A program made the position numbers and the translations under genes. The notes beneath the pieces are model-generated. The model made no database searches, was not told the DNA's origin, and was given only the letters and a program-made list of their open reading frames with translations. Below are positions 8,592 to 18,164 of a stretch of 37,726 nucleotides of DNA, in pieces. This DNA is from an uncultured Bacteroides sp. GTDB taxonomy: Bacteria; Bacteroidota; Bacteroidia; Bacteroidales; Bacteroidaceae. The stretch is from assembly GCA_945607605.1 (NCBI GenBank), contig CALYZE010000020.1, positions 1 to 37,726 of the forward strand, written 5' to 3'. How positions within the stretch are numbered: the stretch's first letter is position 1; every line of letters starts with the position of its first letter.

Positions 8592-11500
8592 TTACTCTTT
8601 GGATACTTTCGGCTTTTTCTCATTGCTTTTGGTACCTTGTTTGGCATACTGACTGGGACTCATCTTGAAATGATCCTTGAAGACTTCGCGGAAGTATTTG
8701 GCATCGTTAAAACCCGTCATTTCAGCAATTTCCGTAATGGTATACTTGTGTTCTTTCAGCAATAGGGAAGCACGTTTTAGCTTGATTAAACGAATATAAT
8801 CTGCCGGTGCTTCATCGGTCAAAGCTGTTATTTTGTTGTAAAAGCTGGTACGGCTCATATTCAGTAAAGTACAGAGTACATCTACGTTGAAGCCGGGATT
8901 ATTCATGTTCTCTTCCACATTCTTCTTGACGGTTGCAATAAACTTCCAATCGCGGTCGGTGGAACAATTGATACATCCTACGTCATGCTTCTCATCATTC
9001 AGTTCGAGGTTGGCATACTTATGGCGCAGCAAGGCGCGATTATTAAGTAGGTTGGCTATGGTTGCACGCAGTATACCTATATTGAATGGTTTTACAATAT
9101 ACTCATCTGCTCCGTTCTCTAAACCTTCAATGATATTCCTATCGGTATTCAATGCTGTGAGTAAGATGATAGGAATGTGAGAGGTCTCGATATCATTTTT
9201 CAAAGCTTGGCATAACTCGTCACCTCGCATTTCAGGCATCATGATGTCTGAAATGATAAGGTTGGGAGCATATTCCTTTACAATGGTGAGCGCTATCTTT
9301 CCATTGGAGCATACTTGAACGTTGTATGTTTCCGATAAGGTGTTGCGCAAATATTCTCTCAACTCATCATTGTCTTCCACAATCAAGATTTTAGGAAGAT
9401 CTTCGTTGTTTGGCGGCAGTTGTTTCATCTTCTCGTAACTGGCGATAGGAGGAACTGTAGCATTGACCGGAACTCCGGAAGAGGTATAGATCACTCTCTC
9501 TGCGCTGGGCTGAGGCTGATGGATCGCTTTGCGATAATACTTTCCTCCTTTAGGGAATGTTACTTTGATGTTAGAGCCTTCTCCTTCCGTACTATTGAAG
9601 TTTAGTCTGCCTTTGTGGCGAGACACGAGCTTAGATACCAGCAACAAACCGATACCACTACCTACCACTTTCGAGTTGATGGCATTACTGCCTCGGAAGT
9701 GCATCTTGAATAGTTTCTTTTGTTCTGAAGAGGGGATGCCTATACCTGTATCTCTTACTTCAATGCTCCATGAATCTTCTGTTTCGGCAGCATAGATGTG
9801 TACTTTTCCTCCTTCAGGAGTATATTTCAGTGCATTGGATATGATATTCTTTAGAATGGAGTCCATTTTATCTTTGTCCATCCATACATTCAGATAGCGG
9901 AAATTGCTTTCATATGTAAGAGCAATGTGTTTGATTTCAGCGTACGAGCGGAAGGCATTGATGGTTTCTTCCATATAAGCGCTTAGTTCATTCTCCGAAA
10001 CATATAAATTGCTGGAGTAAGTATCTGCCCGTTCGAAATTGATGAGATTGGTGGTAAGGCGCAACAAAGCATTGACATTGCGCAAAGCGGTATTCATATT
10101 GTTATGACCGTTTTCACTGAGGGTTTCGCGTTCAAGAAGCTCTTCCAATGGCGCTTTTATCAGGGTCAAAGGAGTGCGGATGTCGTGTGCCGTATTTACA
10201 AAGAAACGAATCTTTTCATCAGAAACAATTCTCTGTTTCCGCATGACTATGATACGTAAAGTAACGCTAACGATAGATATAATGATGATGGCATAAAGCA
10301 CCAGGGCCCAGATGCTGAGCCAAATGGGTTTCTCAATAATAATTTGCATACTGCGTTCCTCAAGAACTACCCGACGATCTTCATTGGAGATGGCACGTAT
10401 GCGTAAGGTATATCGCCCCGGACTCAAGTTCGTGAAGCGAATCGTGTTTTCTTGGTCGGGACGACTCCAATCATCATAGGAATCTTCCAGTTTCCAAGAA
10501 TATAATATTTGTGAGGGGTCGTCATAGTTGATAGAAGAGACCTTTAATGAAAAAATATTCTGGTTGTACTTCAATCGCAGAGTTTCGGTCTCGTCAATGT
10601 CCATCGTTAATGGCGAACCTTGGTCTTTGGGATATACTGTTTGATAGAATACCCGTAAATCGCTGAATATCATCTTGAATTTATATTCACGGGAGAATCG
10701 ACTGTCTCTATTGAATTCAATAGCACCGTCTGTACTGCCAAATATGAGATCGCCATTTTTTCTCAAGGTACCAGAGGCAGCATTGAAGTGGCTTGATTTC
10801 AAACCTTGGTCTTTGGTCCAGTTACGGAAGGTTTTCTCTTTCGGATTGAAACGAGTCAAGCTTCCTTCTGTGCTTAGGAAGAGGTCTCTTTTGTCATCAT
10901 ACAGAATGGTATAGATGTTGTTGGACATCAGAGCGCTATTGTCCTTGTGGTAATGGACGAATGTATTTTGCGTTGCGTTGTATATCAATAAGCCTGCATT
11001 CTCTGTGCCGATATATAACAAACTGTCGGGTGTTTGGCATAATGAGTAAATATAATAAGAATCTACCGGCAACTGTATTTGATGATACTTACCAGTTTCC
11101 TTTTCCAGGATATAAAGCCCGGTGGAAGTGCCAATCCACAGATGTTCAGAGTCTTTCTCAACAATGGTTGTAATACCATTTAATCCGGGAAAGTTTCTCA
11201 TGTCCTTATGTACATAGTCTATTTCCTTCAGATTATAATACCCCCCTGACCAAATCTTACCGTCAGAGGCTTTCACCATGGCTCGGATGTATTTATCCGG
11301 ACGGATATTCAGCTTGTTATATAAGGTTGGAGTGAAATAGTTGACAGACAGTTTCTTCTTGTCTATCTGATAAATGCCGGAACTATGGCCTCCTGCCCAA
11401 ATGATGCCGGGAGATATTTCACACAAAGAGATAAACGTGTTGTTCTTGATGGGAACTGCATCGAACTCGCTGAAGAAGGAGTGCCATTGCTTTGTGTCGC

Positions 11501-12629
11501 TTTTATAAAGGCTTATACCGTTGTTGGTAGCAAACCATAAATCTCCGTCTGCATCTTCAATAACTGCGTTGATTTGATCGTTAATGAGTGATTGCTTGTT
11601 GCCTATGGAGTGTTTAATCCATTCGAAATCTGAGAACTTGTTGTTACGTACGGTGATTCCCATGGGGTAGTTAACCATCCAGATACGTTGTTCTTCATCA
11701 ATGTATAAGTTAGTTATGGTATTCCCATTCATGGCATTCTGCCGATTGTAGTCGGCAATAATGTAGGGGACGCATTGGTAGGATTTTGTATCCATCTTAT
11801 AAACGCCGGCACCATCCGTAGCTATAAGAATCTCTTGGTCGTCAAAAGCCTTTATGCTATTGATACTTACATCCATCAGCCCGGCATCCAAGTGAGTGGC
11901 CTTTTGCAGGTTCCTATCATACACATACATTCCTCGTTGGAAGGTTCCGATAAATACTTTATTGGAACGTTTGTGGTAATATAATTCGTTGATTTGGATG
12001 TTTAAATCGTCTAATTGAATAAAAGGTTTTATTGTCAAGGAATTGTTTTGTAACTCGGCACAGTGGATGCCTGCATCTGTTCCAATGAAATAGTGTGTGG
12101 AATCTATTTGTGCAATGCTCGTGATGCTTTCCTTGAATTCGTTTTTAATGAATGTGACTTTGTGTGTTTGGCTGTTGTATAGGTACAAAGTGTCTTCACT
12201 GCAAAGCCATACTCTATGATGGCTATCTACAAAACTATAGCTGATAGGTGTAGGGCGACCTTTTACTTCACTTTCGGGTATCTTGTAAACCAACTGGAAG
12301 CGGTCGTGTTTGGCATCATAACGAAACACTCGTCCTTTCTTTCCAATTTGCCATAATCCTCCTGTAGAATCGAGATAAAGCCAATTCAGATTCATAATCG
12401 CATTAATGCTCTCGTCGCCATCTGTCAGCTTATATTGCTTGAAATCTTTTCCGTCGTAGCGATCAATGCCATCATGGGTGAGAAACCACATATAGCCTTT
12501 GTTATCTTTCTGGATAGCATATACTCTTCGGTTGCTTAATCCATTTTCTACCCCGATATATTCGTATGTCTGAGCAATGCTTGTAAATGGAAGTAATAGT
12601 AGTATGCAGTATAATAAGTGTTTTCGCAT
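8592..12629 (-). CDS. Hybrid two-component system regulator (propeller sensor, histidine kinase, receiver, AraC-type HTH)
   Basis: The product is 1345 aa, the full length for Bacteroides HTCS proteins. Residues 1-19 are a signal peptide. About 25-690 are two-component propeller repeats (GLSNRRVYAIQKDNKGYMWF, DLWFATNNGI, HLWIGTSTGL). About 695-765 are a Y_Y_Y domain, and 771-793 a transmembrane helix. The kinase has the H-box NTAHDIRTP with His815, N-box Asn932 and DTGIGIP at 960-966. The receiver (about 1079-1195) has Glu1085/Asp1086, phospho-acceptor Asp1128 and Lys1180. About 1225-1330 is an AraC-type HTH. HTCS proteins normally sense oligosaccharides and switch on a polysaccharide-utilization locus. 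Here no SusC/D or glycoside hydrolase is adjacent in the unit, and the downstream genes are the CHR pair. All signalling residues look intact. Confidence 0.95.
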   Translation of the reverse strand: MRKHLLYCILLLLPFTSIAQTYEYIGVENGLSNRRVYAIQKDNKGYMWFLTHDGIDRYDGKDFKQYKLTDGDESINAIMNLNWLYLDSTGGLWQIGKKGRVFRYDAKHDRFQLVYKIPESEVKGRPTPISYSFVDSHHRVWLCSEDTLYLYNSQTHKVTFIKNEFKESITSIAQIDSTHYFIGTDAGIHCAELQNNSLTIKPFIQLDDLNIQINELYYHKRSNKVFIGTFQRGMYVYDRNLQKATHLDAGLMDVSINSIKAFDDQEILIATDGAGVYKMDTKSYQCVPYIIADYNRQNAMNGNTITNLYIDEEQRIWMVNYPMGITVRNNKFSDFEWIKHSIGNKQSLINDQINAVIEDADGDLWFATNNGISLYKSDTKQWHSFFSEFDAVPIKNNTFISLCEISPGIIWAGGHSSGIYQIDKKKLSVNYFTPTLYNKLNIRPDKYIRAMVKASDGKIWSGGYYNLKEIDYVHKDMRNFPGLNGITTIVEKDSEHLWIGTSTGLYILEKETGKYHQIQLPVDSYYIYSLCQTPDSLLYIGTENAGLLIYNATQNTFVHYHKDNSALMSNNIYTILYDDKRDLFLSTEGSLTRFNPKEKTFRNWTKDQGLKSSHFNAASGTLRKNGDLIFGSTDGAIEFNRDSRFSREYKFKMIFSDLRVFYQTVYPKDQGSPLTMDIDETETLRLKYNQNIFSLKVSSINYDDPSQILYSWKLEDSYDDWSRPDQENTIRFTNLSPGRYTLRIRAISNEDRRVVLEERSMQIIIEKPIWLSIWALVLYAIIIISIVSVTLRIIVMRKQRIVSDEKIRFFVNTAHDIRTPLTLIKAPLEELLERETLSENGHNNMNTALRNVNALLRLTTNLINFERADTYSSNLYVSENELSAYMEETINAFRSYAEIKHIALTYESNFRYLNVWMDKDKMDSILKNIISNALKYTPEGGKVHIYAAETEDSWSIEVRDTGIGIPSSEQKKLFKMHFRGSNAINSKVVGSGIGLLLVSKLVSRHKGRLNFNSTEGEGSNIKVTFPKGGKYYRKAIHQPQPSAERVIYTSSGVPVNATVPPIASYEKMKQLPPNNEDLPKILIVEDNDELREYLRNTLSETYNVQVCSNGKIALTIVKEYAPNLIISDIMMPEMRGDELCQALKNDIETSHIPIILLTALNTDRNIIEGLENGADEYIVKPFNIGILRATIANLLNNRALLRHKYANLELNDEKHDVGCINCSTDRDWKFIATVKKNVEENMNNPGFNVDVLCTLLNMSRTSFYNKITALTDEAPADYIRLIKLKRASLLLKEHKYTITEIAEMTGFNDAKYFREVFKDHFKMSPSQYAKQGTKSNEKKPKVSKE

Positions 12630-12680
12630 AATGGTTATGACGTTTGAGTGTTATATACCAATTGAACGAGATTATAAAAT

Positions 12681-12715
12681 CAAACAAAGGTAATCTTTTT
12701 GTTTGAATTAAGCAA
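12681..12715 (-). promoter_or_regulatory. Promoter of the hybrid two-component gene, overlapped by an inverted repeat
   Basis: On the minus strand TTG (12713-12715) is followed by exactly 20 bp and TACCTTTG (12685-12692), a textbook Bacteroides promoter, about 55 bp ahead of the start. An 8-bp perfect inverted repeat, CAAACAAA (12681-12688) and TTTGTTTG (12698-12705), overlaps the -7 element and could be an operator. Confidence 0.8.
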
Positions 12716-12768
12716 GAAAAGAGAATGAAGAATGGGGGCTGATACAACGATGAAAGGTCAGAATTAGA

Positions 12769-12842
12769 GTCATATACGAAAAGAGATGTGTCAAAGTCCT
12801 CGTGTGATTGAGCACCTTGACACATCTCGATTATCGTATGAC
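12769..12842 (-). terminator. purL terminator hairpin
   Basis: A 12-bp perfect stem, GAGATGTGTCAA (12783-12794) with TTGACACATCTC (12817-12828), is extended by a symmetric 8-nt internal loop and a further 6-bp stem (12769-12774 with 12837-12842). Read on the minus strand the inner stem is followed by CTTTTCG. It begins 9 bp after the purL stop. Confidence 0.8.
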
Positions 12843-12850
12843 TACTTTAT

Positions 12851-15800
12851 TTACTTTTTCGTCTTTCCTTCTACCCACTTGCGTGCGTTGACAAAAGCTT
12901 CCATCCAAGGAGTTGTCTGATCGCTTCCTATGCGATCTGCAGGATAGCAGCCATTCTGCCAAGGGAAGATAGAGCGTTCCAAGTGCGGCATGATCGCTAA
13001 ATGACGTCCGTCAGTACTTGACAATGCTGCTACAGAATAGTCCGATCCGTTAGGATTGGATGGGTATTCATCATAAGTATATTTGGCCACTACGTTGTAC
13101 TTGTCTTCTTCATACGGCAAAGAGAATTTCCCTTCTCCGTGAGCCACCCAAATACCCAGTTTGCTGCCACTTAACGAACCGAACATCACACTGCGGTTAG
13201 TCGGAATGGTAAGACTGAGGAAGCGAGATTCAAATTTGTTAGAATCGTTATGCAACATCTTACCGGACTTCTTAAGTTCGGGATTGATGAGGTTCAGCTC
13301 CATCATTAACTGGCAACCGTTGCAAACACCCAGTGAAAGGGTATCCTCACGTGCATAGTACTTGTCAAGTGTTTCCTTGGCTTTCGGATTGAAAAGGAAG
13401 GCGCCTGCCCAGCCTTTGGCTGAACCGAGAACGTCAGAGTTGGAGAACCCACCACAGTACACAATCAAGTTTACATCTTCCAAAGTTTCACGTCCGCTGA
13501 TTAGGTCGGTCATTGTGACGTCTTTCACATCGAAACCGGCAAGGTAGAGTGAGTAAGCCATCTCACGTTCACCATTCGTTCCTTTTTCACGGATGATGGC
13601 TGCACGGATACCACTTGGAGTACGACGGTCCGGATCAATGCCATATTGAGAGAACTTACCTTTAAATTGGGGCATGAAGGCAAACTCTACGGGTTGCATC
13701 TTGTAGTTTTCAAAACGTTTTTGGGCACAACCGTTCATAGATTGTTTACGGTCGAGCAAGTACGAAGAAGAATACCATACATCACGCATGTAGTCGATGC
13801 CAAACTGATAAGTGGCGTCGTCTTTGGATACGAGAATATGACGTTCATCTGTTGGCTTACCAAGCTTCACATATCCTACGCCTGCTTCTTCAAGTATTTT
13901 CTTCACTTCCTCTTTATGCTTGTCGTTTATCTGGATAACGATACCCGGATTTTCGGCAAAGAGAATTTTGATCAAATCTTGTTCCTTGATTTTATCAAGG
14001 TTGATTTCCATACCGCCTTCTACATTAGAGAAGCACATTTCAAGCAGGGTAGTGATCAGACCACCGGCTGAAATATCATGTCCGGCAAGGATTAATTTTT
14101 TATTAACCAATGTCTGAACGGCAAGGAATGCATCACGGAAATATTCGGTATCCAGCACAGAAGGCACTTCGTCACCTACTTTGCCTAAGGTTTGTGCAAA
14201 AGCTGAACCACCGAGTTTCAGCTTGTCGAAGCTGAAATCAATATGATAGATCGTTGTCTTTTCATCGTTGACAAGGACCGGAGAAACCACTTTCTTCACG
14301 TCAGATACTTCTCCGCCGGCAGAAACGATCACCGTACCCGGAGAAATCACCTTACTTCCGTCAGGATATTTTTGCGTCATGGAAAGAGAATCCTTACCTG
14401 TTGGTACATTGATTTGCAATGCACAACAGAAGTCGCTTAATGCCTTGACTGCGGTATAGAGACGGGTATCTTCCCCTTCTTGCGAGCGACAAGGCCACAT
14501 CCAGTTGGCGGAGAGAGAAACGCTATCCAGCCCTTCGGCAAGCGGTGCCCAAACCAGATTGGTTAAAGCTTCGCTGACAGAGAGAATAGAACCGGCAGCC
14601 GGGTCGGCAAGTGCCGCTTGCGGAGCATGACCGAGAGAGGTTGCGATACCCTTTTCGCCGCGGTAGTCCAAAGCTACGACACCACAGTCACTTAACGGTA
14701 ACTGAAGTTCGCCCTGACATTGTTGACGTGCCACTTTACCGGTTACAGAACGGTCCACCTTGTTGGTTAACCAGTCTTTACAAGCCACTGCTTCTAATTG
14801 GAGCACCTTTGTGAGATACTCATGCAATTGTGACAGTTCATATCGAGGCATTTCATACTGTCGTTCTACTGTTTTGTCCACCATATAGGTTTTGGGAGAC
14901 GAACCGAACATCTGTTCCACGGCAAGGTCGAAGGGGCGTACGCCGTCTGCTTGTTGAAAAGCAAAACGATGATCACCGGTGGTTTCACCCACTACATACA
15001 TCGGAGCACGTTCACGTTCGGCCACTTTGCGTACATGTTCAATGGCTTCTTCCCGAATCAACAGACCCATACGCTCCTGGCTCTCGTTGGCAATGATTTC
15101 TTTGGCAGACAAGGTTTTGTCACCGATAGGCAATTTGCTCATATCAATCAAACCACCGCTTTCTTCAACCAGCTCCGACAAACAGTTTACGTGTCCGGCA
15201 GAACCATGGTCATGAATGGAAACAACCGGGTTGGTCTCTTCTTCACAAAGTGCGCGCACCACATTGTATGCACGTTTTTGCATTTCAGCATTGGCACGCT
15301 GCACAGCGTTCAGTTCAATGCCGCTGCTGTAACGTCCGGTATCTACTGAAGATACGGAGCCACCGCCCAGACCGATACGGTAGTTATCACCACCAATGAC
15401 TACTACTTTATTTCCAGCTTCCGGAGTGCCTTTCAGGCAGTCACGTTGTGTACCGTAACCCACACCGCCGGCAAGCATAATTACTTTATCATATCCGTAA
15501 ACTTCCTCTTTCTCTTGGTGTTCAAATGTAAGCACTGAACCACAAATTAAGGGCTGACCGAACTTATTGCCAAAGTCACTGGCACCGTTGGAAGCTTTAA
15601 TCAGAATTTGTTCCGGTGTCTGGTATAACCAATCGCGTACCGGCAAAATATCTTCCCAAGGGCGTTCGTCGTCCGTGCGGGGATAAGAAGTCATATAAAC
15701 CGCTGTTCCGGCTATCGGCAAGGAACCCTTACCACCTCCCATACGGTCACGAATCTCACCACCGGTACCTGTAGATGCACCGTTAAATGGTTCTACGGTA

Positions 15801-16558
15801 GTGGGGAAGTTGTGTGTTTCTGCTTTCAGTGAAATCACACTTTTGATGTCCTTCACTTGGAAATAGTCGGGCTTAGAATGGTCTGCCGGAGCAAATTGTT
15901 CAATTACCGGTCCTTCGGCAAACGCTACATTATCTTTGTAAGCAGAAATAATCTTATTGGGATTTTCCTGTGTAGTCTTTTTAATCATTTGGAAGAGAGA
16001 AGACTCTTGTTCCACTCCATCAATAACGAAGGTTCCGCCAAAGATTTTATGGCGACAGTGTTCAGAGTTGATTTGTGCAAAACCGAATACTTCGGAGTCT
16101 GTCAGAGGACGTCCCAGGTCTTTTTCTACCTTTTCGAGATATTCCATCTCTTCTTTAGACAAGGCCAGACCTTCTTTTTCGTTGTAGGCTTCAAGGTCTT
16201 TGATGTGGACAATCGGTTCCGGTTGGCGGCTGGTTGTCAACACATTTTGGTCTAATCCTTTGTACATACGTTGCAGCATTGGGTCATAGTCTGCTTTTTC
16301 GTCTTTTACAGGGAAATATTCCTCGATGCGGGTGATACCGTTCAGCCCCATGTTTTGGGTGATTTCCACGGCGTTGGTACTCCAAGGGGTAATCATTTCG
16401 CGGCGTGGACCCACAAAATGTCCTTTCAGGTTGTCTTCACTTTCGGAGGTAGCTTCTCCAAAAAGCCAGCAGAGTTTATCGCTGTCTGCTTGGGTAAGTT
16501 CGTGGTCACACTCTACGGCAATCACGCTCTTGGATGGGGTTCTGAAAAAAAGAATCAT
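12851..16558 (-). CDS. purL: Phosphoribosylformylglycinamidine synthase (single-chain PurL)
   Basis: The product is 1235 aa, the long single-chain form. It converts FGAR, glutamine and ATP to FGAM in de novo purine synthesis. Visible parts are an N-terminal PurS-like region, a FGAM-synthase core with NSEHCRHKIFGG and AETHNFPTTVEPFNGASTG, the second AIR-synthase-like half (PTGKDSLSM), and a C-terminal class-I glutamine amidotransferase. The triad there is Cys1079 (LGVCNGCQ), His1192 and Glu1194 (MPHLERS). The frame is open to 16624, but ATG 16558 (MILFFRTPSK) matches the usual family start. The upstream part is repetitive (GATTTG repeats) and looks like leader. It is a stand-alone gene with its own promoter and terminator; no purine riboswitch was recognised in the leader. 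Confidence 0.97.
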   Translation of the reverse strand: MILFFRTPSKSVIAVECDHELTQADSDKLCWLFGEATSESEDNLKGHFVGPRREMITPWSTNAVEITQNMGLNGITRIEEYFPVKDEKADYDPMLQRMYKGLDQNVLTTSRQPEPIVHIKDLEAYNEKEGLALSKEEMEYLEKVEKDLGRPLTDSEVFGFAQINSEHCRHKIFGGTFVIDGVEQESSLFQMIKKTTQENPNKIISAYKDNVAFAEGPVIEQFAPADHSKPDYFQVKDIKSVISLKAETHNFPTTVEPFNGASTGTGGEIRDRMGGGKGSLPIAGTAVYMTSYPRTDDERPWEDILPVRDWLYQTPEQILIKASNGASDFGNKFGQPLICGSVLTFEHQEKEEVYGYDKVIMLAGGVGYGTQRDCLKGTPEAGNKVVVIGGDNYRIGLGGGSVSSVDTGRYSSGIELNAVQRANAEMQKRAYNVVRALCEEETNPVVSIHDHGSAGHVNCLSELVEESGGLIDMSKLPIGDKTLSAKEIIANESQERMGLLIREEAIEHVRKVAERERAPMYVVGETTGDHRFAFQQADGVRPFDLAVEQMFGSSPKTYMVDKTVERQYEMPRYELSQLHEYLTKVLQLEAVACKDWLTNKVDRSVTGKVARQQCQGELQLPLSDCGVVALDYRGEKGIATSLGHAPQAALADPAAGSILSVSEALTNLVWAPLAEGLDSVSLSANWMWPCRSQEGEDTRLYTAVKALSDFCCALQINVPTGKDSLSMTQKYPDGSKVISPGTVIVSAGGEVSDVKKVVSPVLVNDEKTTIYHIDFSFDKLKLGGSAFAQTLGKVGDEVPSVLDTEYFRDAFLAVQTLVNKKLILAGHDISAGGLITTLLEMCFSNVEGGMEINLDKIKEQDLIKILFAENPGIVIQINDKHKEEVKKILEEAGVGYVKLGKPTDERHILVSKDDATYQFGIDYMRDVWYSSSYLLDRKQSMNGCAQKRFENYKMQPVEFAFMPQFKGKFSQYGIDPDRRTPSGIRAAIIREKGTNGEREMAYSLYLAGFDVKDVTMTDLISGRETLEDVNLIVYCGGFSNSDVLGSAKGWAGAFLFNPKAKETLDKYYAREDTLSLGVCNGCQLMMELNLINPELKKSGKMLHNDSNKFESRFLSLTIPTNRSVMFGSLSGSKLGIWVAHGEGKFSLPYEEDKYNVVAKYTYDEYPSNPNGSDYSVAALSSTDGRHLAIMPHLERSIFPWQNGCYPADRIGSDQTTPWMEAFVNARKWVEGKTKK

Positions 16559-16644
16559 AGTTATATTTACGATTTGACGATTTGCGATTTGACGCTTGAA
16601 GTCACTACTCGTTAGTTTCTTCAAACTTATCTTCTTCTTGGGTG

Positions 16645-16652
16645 CAAAGATA
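16645..16652 (-). promoter_or_regulatory. purL -7 element
   Basis: The minus strand reads TATCTTTG, an exact TAnnTTTG, 87 bp before ATG 16558. No consensus -33 is seen. The gap 16559-16877 otherwise holds only short GATTTG-type repeats near 16565-16595 and no convincing gene. Confidence 0.6.
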
Positions 16653-16864
16653 TATAAAATAGGTGGGGAGTAGAAAAAATAGGAGATAAAAAACGTTCAA
16701 TCACTATAGGTTTAGGATGAAGCGGAAGTTTCGTTGTTGTCGACGATGCTTTTGCAGATCACGGATTGGGAATGATACTGAAATGAAAAGATAATCTTTA
16801 CTTCTTAAAATCTCTTTCAATCGAAAAAACGTTAACACTATTCGTTGGTCTCATAAAAAAGTAC

Positions 16865-16872
16865 GATATTTG
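16865..16872 (+). promoter_or_regulatory. Possible -7 element for the lysE-type operon
   Basis: GATATTTG is one mismatch from TAnnTTTG. TTG at 16845-16847 is 17 bp upstream, shorter than the usual 19-21. The element ends only 5 bp before ATG 16878, so if used the mRNA would be nearly leaderless. Confidence 0.4.
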
Positions 16873-16877
16873 CAGCC

Positions 16878-17531
16878 ATGATTCAGATAGAGACCATATT
16901 TGATATATTATGGAAGGGGTTCATAATCGGCGTTATTGTGTCCGCACCCTTGGGTCCTGTAGGCGTATTGTGTATCCAACGCACCTTAAATAAAGGGCGA
17001 TGGTACGGTTTGGTCACAGGCGTAGGAGCCTCTCTAAGCGATATTGCCTATGCTTTGTTGACTGGCTACGGTATGAGTTTCGTTTTTGATTATGTCAACA
17101 AAAACATTTTTTATCTTCAGCTTTTCGGTAGCATTTTATTGTTGGCTTTTGGTATTTATACTTTCCGTAGTAATCCTGTACAATCTATTCGCCCGATTTC
17201 AGCTAATAAAGGATCTTATTTCCACAATTTTATAACAGCTTTCGCTGTCACCCTCTCCAATCCACTGATTATTTTCTTATTTATAGGTCTCTTTGCCCGT
17301 TTTGCTTTTGTCAGTGAAGGGGTGCTTGTCTTTGAGGCAGTCACCGGATATCTGGCTATTGCATTAGGTGCTTTGGCTTGGTGGTTTGGCATCACTTTTT
17401 TTGTGAGTAAGGTGCGTAAACAATTCAATCTTCGCGGCATTTGGCTGTTAAATCGCGTCATCGGCAGCATTGTCGTGGTGGTGTCGGTGCTTGGACTGGT
17501 ATTTACGCTGATGGGTGAATCCTTGTATTAG
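16878..17531 (+). CDS. LysE/RhtB-family amino-acid exporter
   Basis: The product is 217 aa and hydrophobic, with about six transmembrane segments. The LysE family signature is near the N-terminus: SAPLGPVGVLCIQRTLNKGR, followed by GLVTGVGASLSDIAYALL. The mid-protein AVTLSNPLIIFLFIGLFARF also fits the family. Members export amino acids such as lysine, threonine or homoserine lactones across the inner membrane by proton exchange; the substrate here cannot be told. It is the first gene of a plus-strand run with DUF4924 (44-bp gap), rfbD (49 bp) and prfC (21 bp), probably one transcript ending at 20647-20694. Confidence 0.9.
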   Translation: MIQIETIFDILWKGFIIGVIVSAPLGPVGVLCIQRTLNKGRWYGLVTGVGASLSDIAYALLTGYGMSFVFDYVNKNIFYLQLFGSILLLAFGIYTFRSNPVQSIRPISANKGSYFHNFITAFAVTLSNPLIIFLFIGLFARFAFVSEGVLVFEAVTGYLAIALGALAWWFGITFFVSKVRKQFNLRGIWLLNRVIGSIVVVVSVLGLVFTLMGESLY

Positions 17532-17533
17532 CT

Positions 17534-17563
17534 CATAAATCTCAAAATCATAAACCTCAAAAT
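17534..17563 (+). repeat. 15-bp tandem duplication in the gap before DUF4924
   Basis: CATAAATCTCAAAAT (17534-17548) is followed directly by CATAAACCTCAAAAT (17549-17563), one mismatch. It occupies most of the 44-bp gap between the two genes. Confidence 0.75.
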
Positions 17564-17575
17564 ATTTGTCAGAAC

Positions 17576-18115
17576 GTGAAGATTGCCCAACAACTGAAAG
17601 AAAAAAATATAGCCGAATACCTTATATATATGTGGCAGGTAGAAGACTTGATTCGTGCCAACAAGTGCGATATCGATGAAATTTGTCGCAACCTTATCTC
17701 CCGTTATCCGGAGGAGGAACAGGCTGCCTTGAAAGAATGGTATGGCAATCTTGTTGAGATGATGCGTGTAGAAGGAGTGAAAGAGAAGGGACATCTGCAA
17801 ATTAACCGTAACGTAATCCAAAACTTGACGGAACTGCATGCCGACTTATTAGCTACGACCCAATATCCGTTTTACAATGCGGCTTACTTCAAGGCTCTGC
17901 CTTTTATTGTAGAATTGCGTCAGAAGAACGGTAAGGAACAAGAGTCTGAGTTAGAGAATTGCTTTGAAGCACTCTACGGAGTGTTACTGCTACGGTTGCA
18001 AAAGAAAGAACTCAGTGAAGGAACCGCCAAAGCGATAGAGGTTATCAGTAGTTTTATTTCGCTGCTTGCCAATTATTACGACAAGGAGAAGCGCGGAGAG
18101 CTGGACCTGGATTAA
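17576..18115 (+). CDS. DUF4924 family protein
   Basis: The product is 179 aa, soluble, mostly alpha-helical and acidic, with no signal peptide. The opening KIAQQLKEKNIAEYLIYMWQ, followed by VEDLIRA, is what I recall of the Bacteroidetes DUF4924 family. The start is GTG at 17576. The next in-frame ATG (MWQVEDL) is 18 residues in and would remove conserved sequence, so GTG is preferred. Function is unknown. The context, between a LysE exporter and rfbD in a conserved-looking run, gives no firm clue. Confidence 0.8.
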   Translation: MKIAQQLKEKNIAEYLIYMWQVEDLIRANKCDIDEICRNLISRYPEEEQAALKEWYGNLVEMMRVEGVKEKGHLQINRNVIQNLTELHADLLATTQYPFYNAAYFKALPFIVELRQKNGKEQESELENCFEALYGVLLLRLQKKELSEGTAKAIEVISSFISLLANYYDKEKRGELDLD

Positions 18116-18164
18116 AAAAAGAATTGTTCATCGTAACATCCAACTTTATAAGTGTAACTTTTAA

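Noticed and set aside
8592-12629. HTCS as the regulator of the galactan locus at 31.8-37.7 kb
   Set aside because: It is about 19 kb away with housekeeping genes between, while a LacI gene with matching operators lies directly beside that locus; only experiment could revive the idea.
12502-12825. A 107-codon minus-strand frame overlapping the HTCS start
   Set aside because: It overlaps the HTCS signal peptide, promoter and the purL terminator in another frame, with no family match.
16559-16624. N-terminal extension of purL
   Set aside because: It is made of short GATTTG-type repeats and precedes the normal PurL start; translation from 16624 is unlikely.
16559-16700. Purine riboswitch ahead of purL
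   Set aside because: The leader is under 90 nt and I could not find the three-way junction or its conserved loop sequences.
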